A DNA stretch of 50,490 nt from positions 1-50,490 of the forward strand of contig JASJDM010000043.1 of NCBI GenBank assembly GCA_030065125.1, given 5' to 3'. The position numbers and the translations under genes were made by a program. The notes under the pieces were generated by a model. It was not told where the DNA came from, ran no database searches, and was given only the letters and a program-made list of their open reading frames with translations. Origin of the DNA: Lysobacterales bacterium (GTDB lineage: Bacteria; Pseudomonadota; Gammaproteobacteria; Xanthomonadales; SZUA-38). This document shows, piece after piece, positions 42,116 through 50,490 of the stretch. Every line of letters begins with the position of its first letter. Position 1 is the first letter of the stretch.

Positions 42116-43369
42116 ATGTTTGCCCACTACCTGCGCACCGCCTGGAAGGTCCTGCTGCGCCGCAAGTTCTTCACCTTCGTCAACCTGTTTGGCATTGCCA
42201 TCACCCTGGCGGTACTGACGGTAGTGATCGCTATGCTGGAGAACTTTGCCCGTCCCCACGGAGCCGAGCGCACCGCCGCCAACTACGTGGTGGTGAGAGA
42301 CGTGGCGCTGCGGGACAGCGCCGGTGAGGATCATCAACGCGAGTGGTCCTCCAGGCCCGGATTTCGGTTTATCGAACGCCACATATGGCCGCTTGAGCTA
42401 CCCGATCGGACCGGCATCCTGCACGGCCCCAACGAGGCCACGGTTTTCGTGGACGGCATCAAGATGACGCCACAGCTGACGCGAACCGACGCGGGGTTCT
42501 GGGACATCCTCGACTATCAATTCATCGAGGGCCGACCGCTGTCACCCCACGACGTCGAGCAGGGCCGGTTCGTGGCAGTCATCAACCGGGCGACCCGGGA
42601 TGGAATCTTCGGTGCGCAGTCTCCCCTGGGCCGAACGATCACCGTCAGCGGCCAGCAGTTCGAGGTGGTGGGCGTGGTGGAAAACGAGGCTGAGATGCGG
42701 CTCAATGCGTTTTCCGATATCTGGGTGCCTTACACCACCTTCCCCTCGACCAATTACCGGACCCAGTGGCTGGGCGATTTTGCCGCCCTGCTGTACAGCG
42801 ACGACCCGGACCGGATTCCGGCTATCCAGGAAGAATTTCAGCAACTGCTGGACACCTTCGAATTCACCGACCCCGACCAGTTCAAGGTGGCGATCAGTCA
42901 CGCCAACACCCAGCTGGACCGGGTTGCAAGGGAAGTGATGAATACGCGGTTCAAAAAGGACAGCAAGGCCGGACTGTTCCTGGTCCTGTTGTTCGGGGCC
43001 ATGCTGGCGTTCATGCTGCTGCCCACCATCAACCTGGTCAACCTGAACGTCAGCCGCATCATGGAGCGGGCGTCGGAGATTGGCGTGCGCAAGGCTTTCG
43101 GCGCCTCGGCCGGCACCCTGGTCGGTCAGTTCCTGGTAGAAAACGTCGTGCTGTCCATTGTCGGCGGTCTGCTGGGATTCGTCCTGGGCCTGGTGCTGAT
43201 CGGCATCGTCGAGGACAGCGGGCTGATTGCTTATGCCGACTTCGCCATCAACCTGAACGTATTCCTGGGCGCGTTTTTCCTGATGACCCTGTTCGGCGCC
43301 ATTTCCGGCGTCTACCCGGCCTGGAAAATGTCCCGTTTAAACCCGGTCGATGCCCTGCGAGGAGGCTGA
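42116..43369 (+). CDS. ABC transporter permease 1 (FtsX/MacB type)
   Basis: 417 residues. One N-terminal helix (about 20-43), a large periplasmic MacB-PCD domain (about 50-285: IWPLELPDRTGILHGPNEATVFVDG, FWDILDYQFIEGRPLSP, GRTITVSGQQFEVVGVVENEAEMRL), then three C-terminal helices (LFLVLLFGAMLAFMLLPTINLV, LVENVVLSIVGGLLGFVLGLVLIG, LNVFLGAFFLMTLFGAISGVYPA) with ASEIGVRKAFGAS between them. This is the standard FtsX-like fold of mechanotransmission transporters. It pairs with permease 2, giving a heterodimer. Confidence 0.93.
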   Translation: MFAHYLRTAWKVLLRRKFFTFVNLFGIAITLAVLTVVIAMLENFARPHGAERTAANYVVVRDVALRDSAGEDHQREWSSRPGFRFIERHIWPLELPDRTGILHGPNEATVFVDGIKMTPQLTRTDAGFWDILDYQFIEGRPLSPHDVEQGRFVAVINRATRDGIFGAQSPLGRTITVSGQQFEVVGVVENEAEMRLNAFSDIWVPYTTFPSTNYRTQWLGDFAALLYSDDPDRIPAIQEEFQQLLDTFEFTDPDQFKVAISHANTQLDRVAREVMNTRFKKDSKAGLFLVLLFGAMLAFMLLPTINLVNLNVSRIMERASEIGVRKAFGASAGTLVGQFLVENVVLSIVGGLLGFVLGLVLIGIVEDSGLIAYADFAINLNVFLGAFFLMTLFGAISGVYPAWKMSRLNPVDALRGG

Positions 43370-43370
43370 G

Positions 43371-44567
43371 ATGTTGATTCATTCCCTCAAGCTGATCTGG
43401 AACCGCAAGGGTGACAACGCACTGATCATCATCGAGCTGGTGCTGGCGTTCCTGGTGGTCTTTTTTATCGGCTCCTTCGGGGCCTACAACTGGAAGCTCT
43501 ACCACCAGCCCCTGGGATTCGACTGGCAGGACACTATGGAACTGCGTTTTTCTCCCGGCGGCCAGTGGACCGAGGACGACGGCCGGACCCTGGGTCAGGT
43601 CATGAACACCCTGGGCGATATGCCGGAGATCGAGTGGGTTCACGGGGTGAATATGGGCCTGTTTCGAGGCTCACGCTGGACCTCACCGACGGCCTATAAC
43701 GGACGTCAGGTGCAGACCATGTTCAACCAGCTGACTGACGGCGCTCCCCAGGACCTCGGGGTCGAGTTGCTGGAGGGCCGGTGGTTCAATGCCTCGGACG
43801 CGGCCCTGGACGAGGACCTGGCGTTGATCAATCAACGGCTCAGGGACGCGTTGTTCGGCGACGAAAGCCCCATCGGGGCCGACATACGCAAGGTGGATGA
43901 AAGGGACCCGCCGGAGTTCCGTGTTCCGCTGCGGGTCATCGGCGTCTACCGGGACTTCCGGCAGTTCGGCGAAATGACCGAATTGCAGCCCTATGTGATC
44001 ACGCGTTTTGACATCGAGGACCTGGAACAGCGGCTGTCTTCCCTGACGGTTCGGCTGCGATCGGGCACGCCGGTTGATTTCGAACAGGCGCTGCAGGACA
44101 CCGTCCAGGCGGTTGCCCCGACCTGGCGGATCACCCTGACCCCGCTGTCCAAGCTGCGCGAGCGGCGCATACGAGACGTGGTCCTGCCCCTGACCATCAT
44201 GGGCCTGGTTTCCGCCTTCCTGCTGCTGATGGTGGCGTTCGGCCTGTTCGGCGTGTTGTGGCAGAACGTCACCCGGCGTACTGACGAACTGGGTTTGCGT
44301 CGAGCGGTGGGCGCCAGCCGCCAGATCATTTACCGGCAGATCGTATCCGAGACCGCCCTGCTGGCGGTGCTGGCCGTGGCCTGCGGCGCACTGGTGGCTG
44401 TCCAGTTTCCATTGACCGCCGCCATTAAACCGCTGACCTGGACCTCGTCCGGATCGGGCCTGTTGATTGGCGCCGGGGCCATTGTCGGTCTGGCCGCGGC
44501 CTGTTCACTGTATCCGGCCTGGATTGCCGCCCGCCGACCACCCGCCGAGGCTTTGCATTGGGAGTAG
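43371..44567 (+). CDS. ABC transporter permease 2 (FtsX/MacB type)
   Basis: 398 residues from the ATG at 43371, one base after the stop of permease 1. An upstream in-frame ATG at 43350 overlaps permease 1 and is less likely. The same layout is seen: N-terminal helix, a periplasmic domain with LGVELLEGRWFNASDAALDEDLALINQRLRDALFGDESPIGADI and FRVPLRVIGVYRDFRQFGE, and three C-terminal helices with TDELGLRRAVGASRQIIYRQIVSETALLAV. It is diverged from permease 1, so the transporter is likely heterodimeric. Substrate unknown. Confidence 0.93.
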   Translation: MLIHSLKLIWNRKGDNALIIIELVLAFLVVFFIGSFGAYNWKLYHQPLGFDWQDTMELRFSPGGQWTEDDGRTLGQVMNTLGDMPEIEWVHGVNMGLFRGSRWTSPTAYNGRQVQTMFNQLTDGAPQDLGVELLEGRWFNASDAALDEDLALINQRLRDALFGDESPIGADIRKVDERDPPEFRVPLRVIGVYRDFRQFGEMTELQPYVITRFDIEDLEQRLSSLTVRLRSGTPVDFEQALQDTVQAVAPTWRITLTPLSKLRERRIRDVVLPLTIMGLVSAFLLLMVAFGLFGVLWQNVTRRTDELGLRRAVGASRQIIYRQIVSETALLAVLAVACGALVAVQFPLTAAIKPLTWTSSGSGLLIGAGAIVGLAAACSLYPAWIAARRPPAEALHWE

Positions 44568-44649
44568 GACATCCAGGGGCAGTCACACACAGAGCAGGTG
44601 AATTGAATTCGCCCGCCTGGACGGGAATACTCGACAGGCCCATGCTCCC

Positions 44650-46047
44650 ATGCCTGTTGCCAGATCCATGACCGAACGGGTCCACCCCATACTGATTGTC
44701 GACGATGACAGTTCGGTCACGGCGTCCCTGTCGCTGTTGCTGAAACAGGCCGGACTGGCCTCGATCATCGCCACGGACCCGGACCAGGCCATGAGCGTCA
44801 TGGATCAGCAACCCGTCAGCCTGGTGGTCCAGGACATGAATTTTTCCCGCCAGACCACCGGCGAAGAGGGGCTGGCCCTGTTGCGCCGGGTTCAGGCCCG
44901 GGATCCGGGATTGCCGGTTATCCTGATCACCGCCTGGGGCTCCATCCAACTGGCGGTGGAAGGCATGAAAGCCGGCGCATCGGATTTTGTCACCAAGCCC
45001 TGGAACAATCAGCACCTGCTGCAGCTGATCCGAACCTCGCTGAGCCTTGCCCAGCCGGAAGCCAGCCCGGCGGAAAGCCGGGAAGAATTGGATCAGCGCT
45101 GTGATTTCAGCGAAATCATCGGTGAGCATCCTGCCCTGTTGAAGGTGCTAAATACGGTTGCCCGGGTGTGTGCCACCGACGCACCGGTGCTGATCCTGGG
45201 AGAGAGCGGCACGGGCAAGGAATTGATTGCTGACGCCCTCCATGCCAACAGCCCCAGGGCCCGGTCGCCGCTGGTCAAGGTCAATCTTGGCGGGGTACCG
45301 GAAAGCCTGTTTGAGAGCGAGATGTTCGGTCACGTCCGCGGTGCCTTTACCGATGCCCGGTCGGATCGGAAGGGGCGCTTCGAGCTGGCCGACGGCGGTA
45401 CGATTTTCCTGGACGAGGTGGGTGACCTGGACAAGCCCTCCCAGGTAAAACTGCTGCGGGTCCTGCAGGATCGCAGTTACCAGCCCCTGGGCGCCTCGGA
45501 AACCCGGCAGGCCGATGTGCGGGTCATTTCCGCGACCAACCGGGATTTGCCGGCCATGGTCAAGGAGGAAGCCTTTCGCGAAGACCTGCTGTACCGATTG
45601 AACCTCATTACCGTCCGGCTGCCGCCACTGCGGGAGCGAGTATCCGACATCCGCCTCATTGCCGGACAGCATCTCCACCGGGTGGCCGAGATGTACGGCG
45701 TCAGTGATATCGTAATTGAGGATGCCGCCTATCGCTGGCTGGAGTCGCTGCCCTGGCCCGGCAACATCCGGCAATTGCGCCAAACAGTAGAGCGTGCGGT
45801 GCTGATGTCCGGCAAGCGGGTTCTGGCCAAAGATGATTTTGTCGATCCCGACGTGGTGGAAACCACGCCGCGGCAAACCGAGTCCTTGAGCGACGTCGGC
45901 CACCTGACGCTGGAAGAGGTGGAGCGGTTGATGATCGAAAAGAGCCTGAGCCGCAACGACAACAATATCTCGCGGGCGGCGGATGACCTTGGCCTGTCCC
46001 GGGCGGCTCTGTACCGGCGCCTGGAAAAGCACGAAATCAAGCTGTAA
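44650..46047 (+). CDS. NtrC-type response regulator with GAFTDA loop
   Basis: 465 residues (an ATG at 44668, MTERVHPILIVDDD, is also a good start). Receiver domain: acidic pocket Asp18-20, phospho-acceptor Asp62, Lys116 in TKPW. AAA+ domain: Walker A GESGTGKE (184-191), Walker B TIFLDEVGDL (251-260). The sigma-54-contact loop is GAFTDA (231-236) instead of GAFTGA. A Fis-type helix-turn-helix closes the protein (NNISRAADDLGLSRAALYRRLEKH). The GAFTDA loop, with the paired kinase and FtsX-type ABC genes, recalls a TCS type common in Bacteroidota. Sigma-54 use is therefore not certain. It probably controls this ABC operon. Confidence 0.95.
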   Translation: MPVARSMTERVHPILIVDDDSSVTASLSLLLKQAGLASIIATDPDQAMSVMDQQPVSLVVQDMNFSRQTTGEEGLALLRRVQARDPGLPVILITAWGSIQLAVEGMKAGASDFVTKPWNNQHLLQLIRTSLSLAQPEASPAESREELDQRCDFSEIIGEHPALLKVLNTVARVCATDAPVLILGESGTGKELIADALHANSPRARSPLVKVNLGGVPESLFESEMFGHVRGAFTDARSDRKGRFELADGGTIFLDEVGDLDKPSQVKLLRVLQDRSYQPLGASETRQADVRVISATNRDLPAMVKEEAFREDLLYRLNLITVRLPPLRERVSDIRLIAGQHLHRVAEMYGVSDIVIEDAAYRWLESLPWPGNIRQLRQTVERAVLMSGKRVLAKDDFVDPDVVETTPRQTESLSDVGHLTLEEVERLMIEKSLSRNDNNISRAADDLGLSRAALYRRLEKHEIKL

Positions 46048-46059
46048 TCGGAATCGGCG

Positions 46060-47376
46060 ATGAAACTCAGCGTCCGGCTGCAGATCTACCTCGCGCTGGT
46101 CCACCTGGCGGTGCTGGTGGCTGCCGCGTGGTACTACCCGCAGATCGGACCCTGGTTTTTTCTGATCGAGGCCGTGGCCCTGGCTTCCTGGGCCATCGGC
46201 GCCCGCATGATCGCCCATGCCCTGCGTCCCATGGCATTCGTCCAGTCATTCTCCGACCTGCTGCACGAAAAGGAGTTTTCCGCCCGGTTTTCTCCAGTGG
46301 GTCAACTGGAAATGGACCGCCTGGTTGAACTGTACAACCGTATGCTGGGCGAGCTGTACAACGAACGGCTGCGCCTGGGCGAGCAGCGGGGATTCCTTGA
46401 ACGCTTCATGCAGGCCACCCCGGTGGGGGTGGTGATCATGGATTTTGATGGCCGGGTCAGCCTGGCCAACGCGGCAGCGCTGACTTTCCTGGAGGCTGAT
46501 GGAAATACCATCCTGGGCAGCCAGCTTGGGCATCTTGATTCCGAACTGGCCGCCTCGCTCTCATCCCTGGAGCCGGGTGGTTCCCGGCTGGTGGGATGGC
46601 GTGGCGCCCGCCGGCTGCGAATCGAGAAGCAGTCTTTTGTCGACCGGGGTTTCCGACGCGTTTTTGTGCTCATCGAGGAGCTCACCCGGGTGCTCAATGA
46701 ATCGGAACGGGCCGCCTACGAAAAGCTGATCCGTCTGATGTCCCACGAGGTCAACAACACCGTGGCGTCAACCAATTCCCTGCTGCAGTCCTGCATGAAT
46801 TACGCCCCCCAGATCGACGACCAGGATCGTGACGATTATCGCAACGCGCTGGAAGTGATCATTACTCGAAACGATCACCTGAACCGATTCATGCGGGACT
46901 TCGCTCAGGTGGTGCATTTGCCGCCGCCCGAGTTGCGGCTGGCGGACCTGGAAGAGCTGCTGGAGCACCTGGCGGTGTTTTTCCGGCCGCAATGCAAGGA
47001 GCGGAACATCCGCTGGCAGCGCACCGGCCTGGTCCCCGCCCCGCGGGTGGTGATGGACCGGGAGCAGATGGAGCAGGCATTGATCAATATCGTCAAGAAC
47101 GCGGTCGAGGCCATGAGTCACGATGGGCTGCTCGAGATCAACGTCCAGCGGGATGCCGGTGAGCTGGTCCTGTGCATCCTGGATGACGGTTGCGGACTGG
47201 GCGCGGAGCAAAAGGACGAGGTGTTCACCCCATTTTACACCTCCAAGGCCGGGGGACAGGGACTGGGACTGACCCTGGTCAAGGAGATCCTGCTGCAGCA
47301 TGGGTTTGACTTTGCACTGGACACCGCAAGCGACGGGCGTACGCGCTTCATGCTGCGTTTGCAGCGCACCCGGTGA
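46060..47376 (+). CDS. Sensor histidine kinase partner of the NtrC-type regulator
   Basis: 438 residues. Two transmembrane helices (about 5-25 and 31-55) are joined by a very short periplasmic loop, so it probably senses within the membrane or cytoplasm. A PAS-like domain follows (GFLERFMQATPVGVVIMDFDGRVSLANAAALTFL, 111-144). The phospho-acceptor is His229 in LMSHEVNN. The catalytic domain has the N box (Asn347 in NIVKNAVEAM), G1 DDGCGLG (375-381) and G2 GGQGLGLTLVKEI (398-410). All residues needed for autophosphorylation are present. It begins 12 bases after the regulator and ends the operon. Confidence 0.95.
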   Translation: MKLSVRLQIYLALVHLAVLVAAAWYYPQIGPWFFLIEAVALASWAIGARMIAHALRPMAFVQSFSDLLHEKEFSARFSPVGQLEMDRLVELYNRMLGELYNERLRLGEQRGFLERFMQATPVGVVIMDFDGRVSLANAAALTFLEADGNTILGSQLGHLDSELAASLSSLEPGGSRLVGWRGARRLRIEKQSFVDRGFRRVFVLIEELTRVLNESERAAYEKLIRLMSHEVNNTVASTNSLLQSCMNYAPQIDDQDRDDYRNALEVIITRNDHLNRFMRDFAQVVHLPPPELRLADLEELLEHLAVFFRPQCKERNIRWQRTGLVPAPRVVMDREQMEQALINIVKNAVEAMSHDGLLEINVQRDAGELVLCILDDGCGLGAEQKDEVFTPFYTSKAGGQGLGLTLVKEILLQHGFDFALDTASDGRTRFMLRLQRTR

Positions 47377-47383
47377 AACGGCA

Positions 47384-47406
47384 GTGACCCACACACGGTG
47401 GGTCAC
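47384..47406 (+). terminator. Perfect 9-bp hairpin after the kinase gene
   Basis: GTGACCCAC, loop ACACG, GTGGGTCAC, starting 8 bases after the kinase stop codon. The stem is strong, but the following bases are GCCATTTCC with no U-run. Because the next gene is convergent, it could serve as a bidirectional end. Confidence 0.5.
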
Positions 47407-47447
47407 GCCATTTCCCGAGTGCAGCCGTGAAGACTGCATTCGTGACT

Positions 47448-48626
47448 TCAAGGACAGGTAGCTACCCCTCGAGCCAGCGCGGTGCCGTCGCACACGAGTT
47501 GACCCACAGACACATTGGCCTCAAACGTTGCCCTGGAGCCAAAGGTGAGTGCCACATCCGGACCACCGTTATTCACAATGACTGACGGTAGCGCAGGTGG
47601 CGGGGAAGGTACTGCGGGCGCCAGGGTTATCACTCCAGCCCCGTCCGCGACCAGTCCGGACTCCATGTTGTTTTCGATTCTCAACCCACCGTTGATGATC
47701 AGATCGCTGTTGCCGCTGACCAGCATGCCTGCGGGGTTGCCGCTGATCTGAAACGTTGCGGCACCAAATGGCGACTCTATCTTGCTGCCGTTGGTGACGA
47801 GGAAACCGCACGCCTGGTTGTTGCTTGTGCTCACAAGGTTGCCTCCCTGGAATTGAAGTGGTGGCGGTGCGACGATGTCCAGGAAGCCACCTCCCACAAT
47901 CACAAAACCGCAGAGGCCGTTATTGTCGGCAATGATCCGGCTGCCTTGGGAGACAGTAAAGTTGAATATGGAGAGTGAGCCGCCTTCCAGCAGAACACCT
48001 GCCAATTGATTGCCGGAAGCCTGAAGGTTTGCGCCGCGGACTTCGATCGCTGCGCCATTGGAGGCGGCTATGCCGAATACACCGTTGCCCTGAAGGCTGA
48101 TATCGCCGCGTAACACGGCTGAGGCGTTGTTGGTGGTGTCGATTCCAGCCTGGTTACCCTCGTAGGTACCCTCGTTGATCACGACACGCGCATGATCCAC
48201 CAGCAAACCAACATTACGGTTGTTGCGTGCCGATACGTTCTTGAGTACAACGCTGGCTTTTCCTTCGACCAGTAATCCTTCCGCCGGGCTGTTGCGCATT
48301 TCCATATTCCGAATGACCACGCCTGCCGCGTCTCTCACGCGTACTAGTGGGTTGAACTCGAAGTCGCTCTGGTCGAGATTGCTGCCATCGATGCCCGAGT
48401 GACCGACACCAACGATCTTGATGCGGTCCCGGCGAATCCTGATGCGTTCGTCGCAAAAACCTTTGACATATATGGTCTTGCCCGCGGGTGCGTGCCTGAC
48501 CGCCTTGGCCAGCGACTGGCCTGCACCGCAGTCGACTGTCTTGCCAGCGCTCGCAACCGCTGGCGCTGCGAACGCGACACTGAAGACGGTCAATATGAGT
48601 AGGGATTTGACTCTTTTGGCTGACAT
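47448..48626 (-). CDS. Secreted right-handed beta-helix protein
   Basis: 392 residues with a signal peptide (MSAKRVKSLLILTVFSVAFAAPAVASAG) and AAGGAG seven bases before the ATG. After CGAGQSLAKAVRHAPAGKTIYVKGFC come many beta-helix rungs (GVVIRNMEMRNSP, SVVLKNVSARNNRNVG, RVVINEGTYEGNQAG, SLSIFNFTVSQGS, DLIINGGLRIENN). Parallel beta-helix proteins of this type include polysaccharide lyases and surface adhesins; no lyase catalytic set was recognised. Unlike the other secreted proteins here, it has no GFE tail. It diverges from the regulator gene, with a 157-base shared upstream region. Confidence 0.85.
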   Translation of the reverse strand: MSAKRVKSLLILTVFSVAFAAPAVASAGKTVDCGAGQSLAKAVRHAPAGKTIYVKGFCDERIRIRRDRIKIVGVGHSGIDGSNLDQSDFEFNPLVRVRDAAGVVIRNMEMRNSPAEGLLVEGKASVVLKNVSARNNRNVGLLVDHARVVINEGTYEGNQAGIDTTNNASAVLRGDISLQGNGVFGIAASNGAAIEVRGANLQASGNQLAGVLLEGGSLSIFNFTVSQGSRIIADNNGLCGFVIVGGGFLDIVAPPPLQFQGGNLVSTSNNQACGFLVTNGSKIESPFGAATFQISGNPAGMLVSGNSDLIINGGLRIENNMESGLVADGAGVITLAPAVPSPPPALPSVIVNNGGPDVALTFGSRATFEANVSVGQLVCDGTALARGVATCP

Positions 48627-48732
48627 ATTTGGCTCCTTGGCTGAACTTTGCGTGTGTGTCTTGCAGCGCCTGAGCCTACGCCTCGCCGGCCGAGATCAAA
48701 GCGCCGTGAACGGCCATCCTGCGGCGTGGCCA

Positions 48733-48748
48733 CAAATGGCCGCATTTG
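48733..48748. promoter_or_regulatory. Inverted repeat upstream of the regulator gene
   Basis: CAAATG, a four-base centre and CATTTG form a perfect 6-bp inverted repeat, centred about 44 bases before the regulator start. A TATCAT element (48752-48757) that could be a -10 box follows immediately. A binding site for the divergent helix-turn-helix protein is plausible. Confidence 0.4.
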
Positions 48749-48783
48749 GCCTATCATGAGGACCGGTGGGAGGAGCAGTTGCC

Positions 48784-50391
48784 TTGGCTGACAGCAATCG
48801 CCTGGTGTCCTGGAAACGCATCGCGCGCTATTTACAGCGTGGCGAACGGACCGTGCGGCGTTGGGCGGCGGAAGGCGGCATGCCGGTCCACCGCGTCTCA
48901 TCAGGCCCCAACAGCTCTGTCTACGCCTACCAGGCCGAAATCGACGCGTGGCTGGCAGCGCGTGAAACGCAGAACAAGCAGGCTCAATCTGCTGTACGCC
49001 CGGTGGTGGCGGTTCTGCCGGTGGATAACCTTGGCGTCGATGATATTCCAGAACCCATACCGGATGGACTGACGGAAGAGATCATCAGCGTGCTGGGTCA
49101 GTTCAGCGATCTCGGCATCATTGCGCGAACGTCCGTGATGCCCTATAAGGCGACCCGTTTATCGATTGCAGAGATTGGCAAGCAATTGAATGCTGAGTAC
49201 GTGATCGAGGGCAGCATGCGGACAGAACGCGATCGTGCCCGCGTCACCATGCAGCTCATTTCGGTTGCAGACCAGACGCACCTTTGGGCAGAAAACTATG
49301 ATCATGCGTTTGACAGCCCCATGGCACTGCAGCGCGACGTTGCGCGGCAGGTGGCAGGTGACGTTGCCCGGGTCATCACCGGGCGGCGACCGCAACAACG
49401 ATCATCGGGACCAGTGATCACCGGGGCTGCGGCCGAGGCGTACTATCACGGGCGCGCACTTCTCAAAGAATTATCTGAGTCCAGTCTGCGCCAGAGTATT
49501 GCAGCCTTCGATCGTGCGATAGCACTGGAGCCCGAGTTTGGGCCAGCCTACGGCGGCAAGGCGGAAGCGCTGCAGCTCCTCACCAATTTCAGTCAAACCT
49601 CGCCAGCAGACGTCATGCCGACGGCCATGCTGGCAATGAACAGCGCGATTGCGTTTTCGCCGGACTCGGCGGAAGTGTTTGCGAGCCTTGGCTACCTGCA
49701 CTCCACTTATACGCGCGAGTGGAGCGCCGCCGAGCGCGCCTTTCATCAGAGCCTTGAACTCAATCGCAGTCTATCTACCGCGCATCAATGGTACGCAGAG
49801 ATGCTTGCAGTGCTGGGCCGCTTCGATGAAGCCATCCATCATGCACAGGAGGCTAAACGTTTTGACCCACTGGCGATCGCAGTGGATGCCACTATGGGCC
49901 ACGTGCTATGGCTTTCCAGGCGCTATGACGAATTGCTGTCATTAACAGAGAGAGTGATCGACAAAGAACCCGGATTTGCGTTGGGCCACATACTCAGGTT
50001 TTCAGCGCACTATGAACTGGGCGACTACGGGCGGGCCTACGAAAGTTCCGTCGCTGCCATTGAGGCAACGGGCGACGCGATGCCTTTTGTGATGTTTGGT
50101 AAGCTGTCGCAGGGCATGACCGGCAATACCGCTCCGATAGTCGAGTTTCTCGAGGCGATGAAACAACAGGCAGAACACACCTTTGTGTCTGAGTTTTTCT
50201 TCGGCATGCTAAATACCGGCCTGGGTGAGATTGATTCAGCAATAGATCATTTGGAACGAGCATGCGACGAAGGCGTCTGGATGGTCATCATGCTCGGCCA
50301 GTGTGCGATGTTCGACAGTTTGCGTTCGTCGAACCGGTTTGATGATTTGCTCAAGCGCATCGGATTGTACCCGTCGCGATTTCGAGACTAG
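48784..50391 (+). CDS. Helix-turn-helix/TolB-like/TPR regulator
   Basis: 535 residues from a TTG start at 48784, chosen because GGGAGGAG lies 8 bases upstream; a GTG six codons earlier would coincide with that site. Residues about 1-45 (LVSWKRIARYLQRGERTVRRWAAEGGMPVHRV) form a MerR/excisionase-like helix-turn-helix. A TolB-like or FlgO-like segment follows (VVAVLPVDNLGVDDIPEPIPDGLTEEII, EYVIEGSMRTERDRARVTMQLISVADQTHLWAENYDH). The second half is TPR repeats (AAFDRAIALEPEFGPAYGGKAEAL, SLGYLHSTYTREWSAAERAFHQSLELN). The same organisation occurs in CadC-like or adenylate-cyclase-like TPR regulators, but without a transmembrane helix here. It could control the divergent beta-helix gene. The catalytic or ligand role is unknown. 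Confidence 0.85.
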   Translation: MADSNRLVSWKRIARYLQRGERTVRRWAAEGGMPVHRVSSGPNSSVYAYQAEIDAWLAARETQNKQAQSAVRPVVAVLPVDNLGVDDIPEPIPDGLTEEIISVLGQFSDLGIIARTSVMPYKATRLSIAEIGKQLNAEYVIEGSMRTERDRARVTMQLISVADQTHLWAENYDHAFDSPMALQRDVARQVAGDVARVITGRRPQQRSSGPVITGAAAEAYYHGRALLKELSESSLRQSIAAFDRAIALEPEFGPAYGGKAEALQLLTNFSQTSPADVMPTAMLAMNSAIAFSPDSAEVFASLGYLHSTYTREWSAAERAFHQSLELNRSLSTAHQWYAEMLAVLGRFDEAIHHAQEAKRFDPLAIAVDATMGHVLWLSRRYDELLSLTERVIDKEPGFALGHILRFSAHYELGDYGRAYESSVAAIEATGDAMPFVMFGKLSQGMTGNTAPIVEFLEAMKQQAEHTFVSEFFFGMLNTGLGEIDSAIDHLERACDEGVWMVIMLGQCAMFDSLRSSNRFDDLLKRIGLYPSRFRD

Positions 50392-50468
50392 CGAGATACT
50401 TTCGGCCAGGTTCGGACGGTCATCGTGCCGGCGGATTGGGAAGAGGATTCCGGGGAAACTTGTGCTGA

Positions 50469-50490
50469 ATCCCTTCGGGATCTTCTTATT
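50469..50490 (+). terminator. Short hairpin with T-rich tail after the TPR regulator
   Basis: ATCCC, TTC, GGGAT then CTTCTTATT, 78 bases after the regulator stop. The stem is only five base pairs and the window ends here, so it is a weak candidate terminator. Confidence 0.3.

Noticed and set aside
40181..44567. Calling the export system MacAB-TolC
   Set aside because: The ATPase and permeases are separate proteins and there are two permeases; no TolC is present, so only the general type can be stated.
45148..46218. 356-residue frame opposite the response regulator
   Set aside because: The opposite strand carries all NtrC-type motifs; the antisense frame has no recognisable domain.

Overview
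The window is about 60 percent GC with dense gene packing. It carries proteobacterial Tat, Sec and lipoprotein signals, an NtrC-type regulator, a FtsX/MacB-type ABC system and a coniferyl-aldehyde dehydrogenase homologue. This fits an environmental, probably marine, gammaproteobacterium. The many secreted proteins ending in a GFE tail recall what I remember of Lysobacterales/Xanthomonadales and Wenzhouxiangella-like genomes, but that placement is inference. I saw no rRNA, tRNA, CRISPR array, prophage or insertion sequence.

Region 1 (1.1-7.0 kb, minus strand) is a compact bacterial microcompartment (BMC) operon. It encodes, in transcription order, a winged-helix regulator, a fused RpiB-DeoC enzyme, a stacked-type BMC-T, a BMC-H, a BMC-P, a CoA-acylating aldehyde dehydrogenase with an N-terminal encapsulation-type helix, a second BMC-T and two more BMC-P proteins. 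The shell set closely resembles that of Haliangium ochraceum, and the core fits a sugar-phosphate-utilising (SPU) compartment: DeoC would release acetaldehyde from deoxyribose 5-phosphate and the dehydrogenase would turn it into acetyl-CoA. The RpiB half has Asp in place of the catalytic Cys66. Two related palindromes flank the operon promoter. No phosphotransacylase or alcohol dehydrogenase is present.

Region 2 (7.0-39.9 kb) is a region of secreted and surface proteins mixed with ordinary metabolic genes. Seven of these large proteins (FG-GAP propellers, SBBP and HAF repeats, thrombospondin type 3 repeats, beta-helices, CARDB/Fn3) end in the same short tail, hydrophobic-F-x-[DN]-G-[FY]-E, close to the stop codon. 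Between them lie an orphan oligopeptide-binding lipoprotein, CalB, a TerB/DUF697 protein, a Tat-exported cupin, a sodium:solute symporter, a tripeptidyl-aminopeptidase-like lipoprotein, a frameshifted gene remnant and a DUF1800-DUF1501 Tat pair.

Region 3 (40.2-47.4 kb, plus strand) is one operon: a HlyD/MacA-type adaptor, a LolD/MacB-type ATPase, two FtsX/MacB-type permeases, an NtrC-type response regulator with GAFTDA in place of GAFTGA, and its histidine kinase. It looks like a self-regulated envelope export or stress module.

Region 4 (47.4-50.5 kb) holds a secreted beta-helix protein divergent from a helix-turn-helix/TolB-like/TPR regulator, with an inverted repeat between them.
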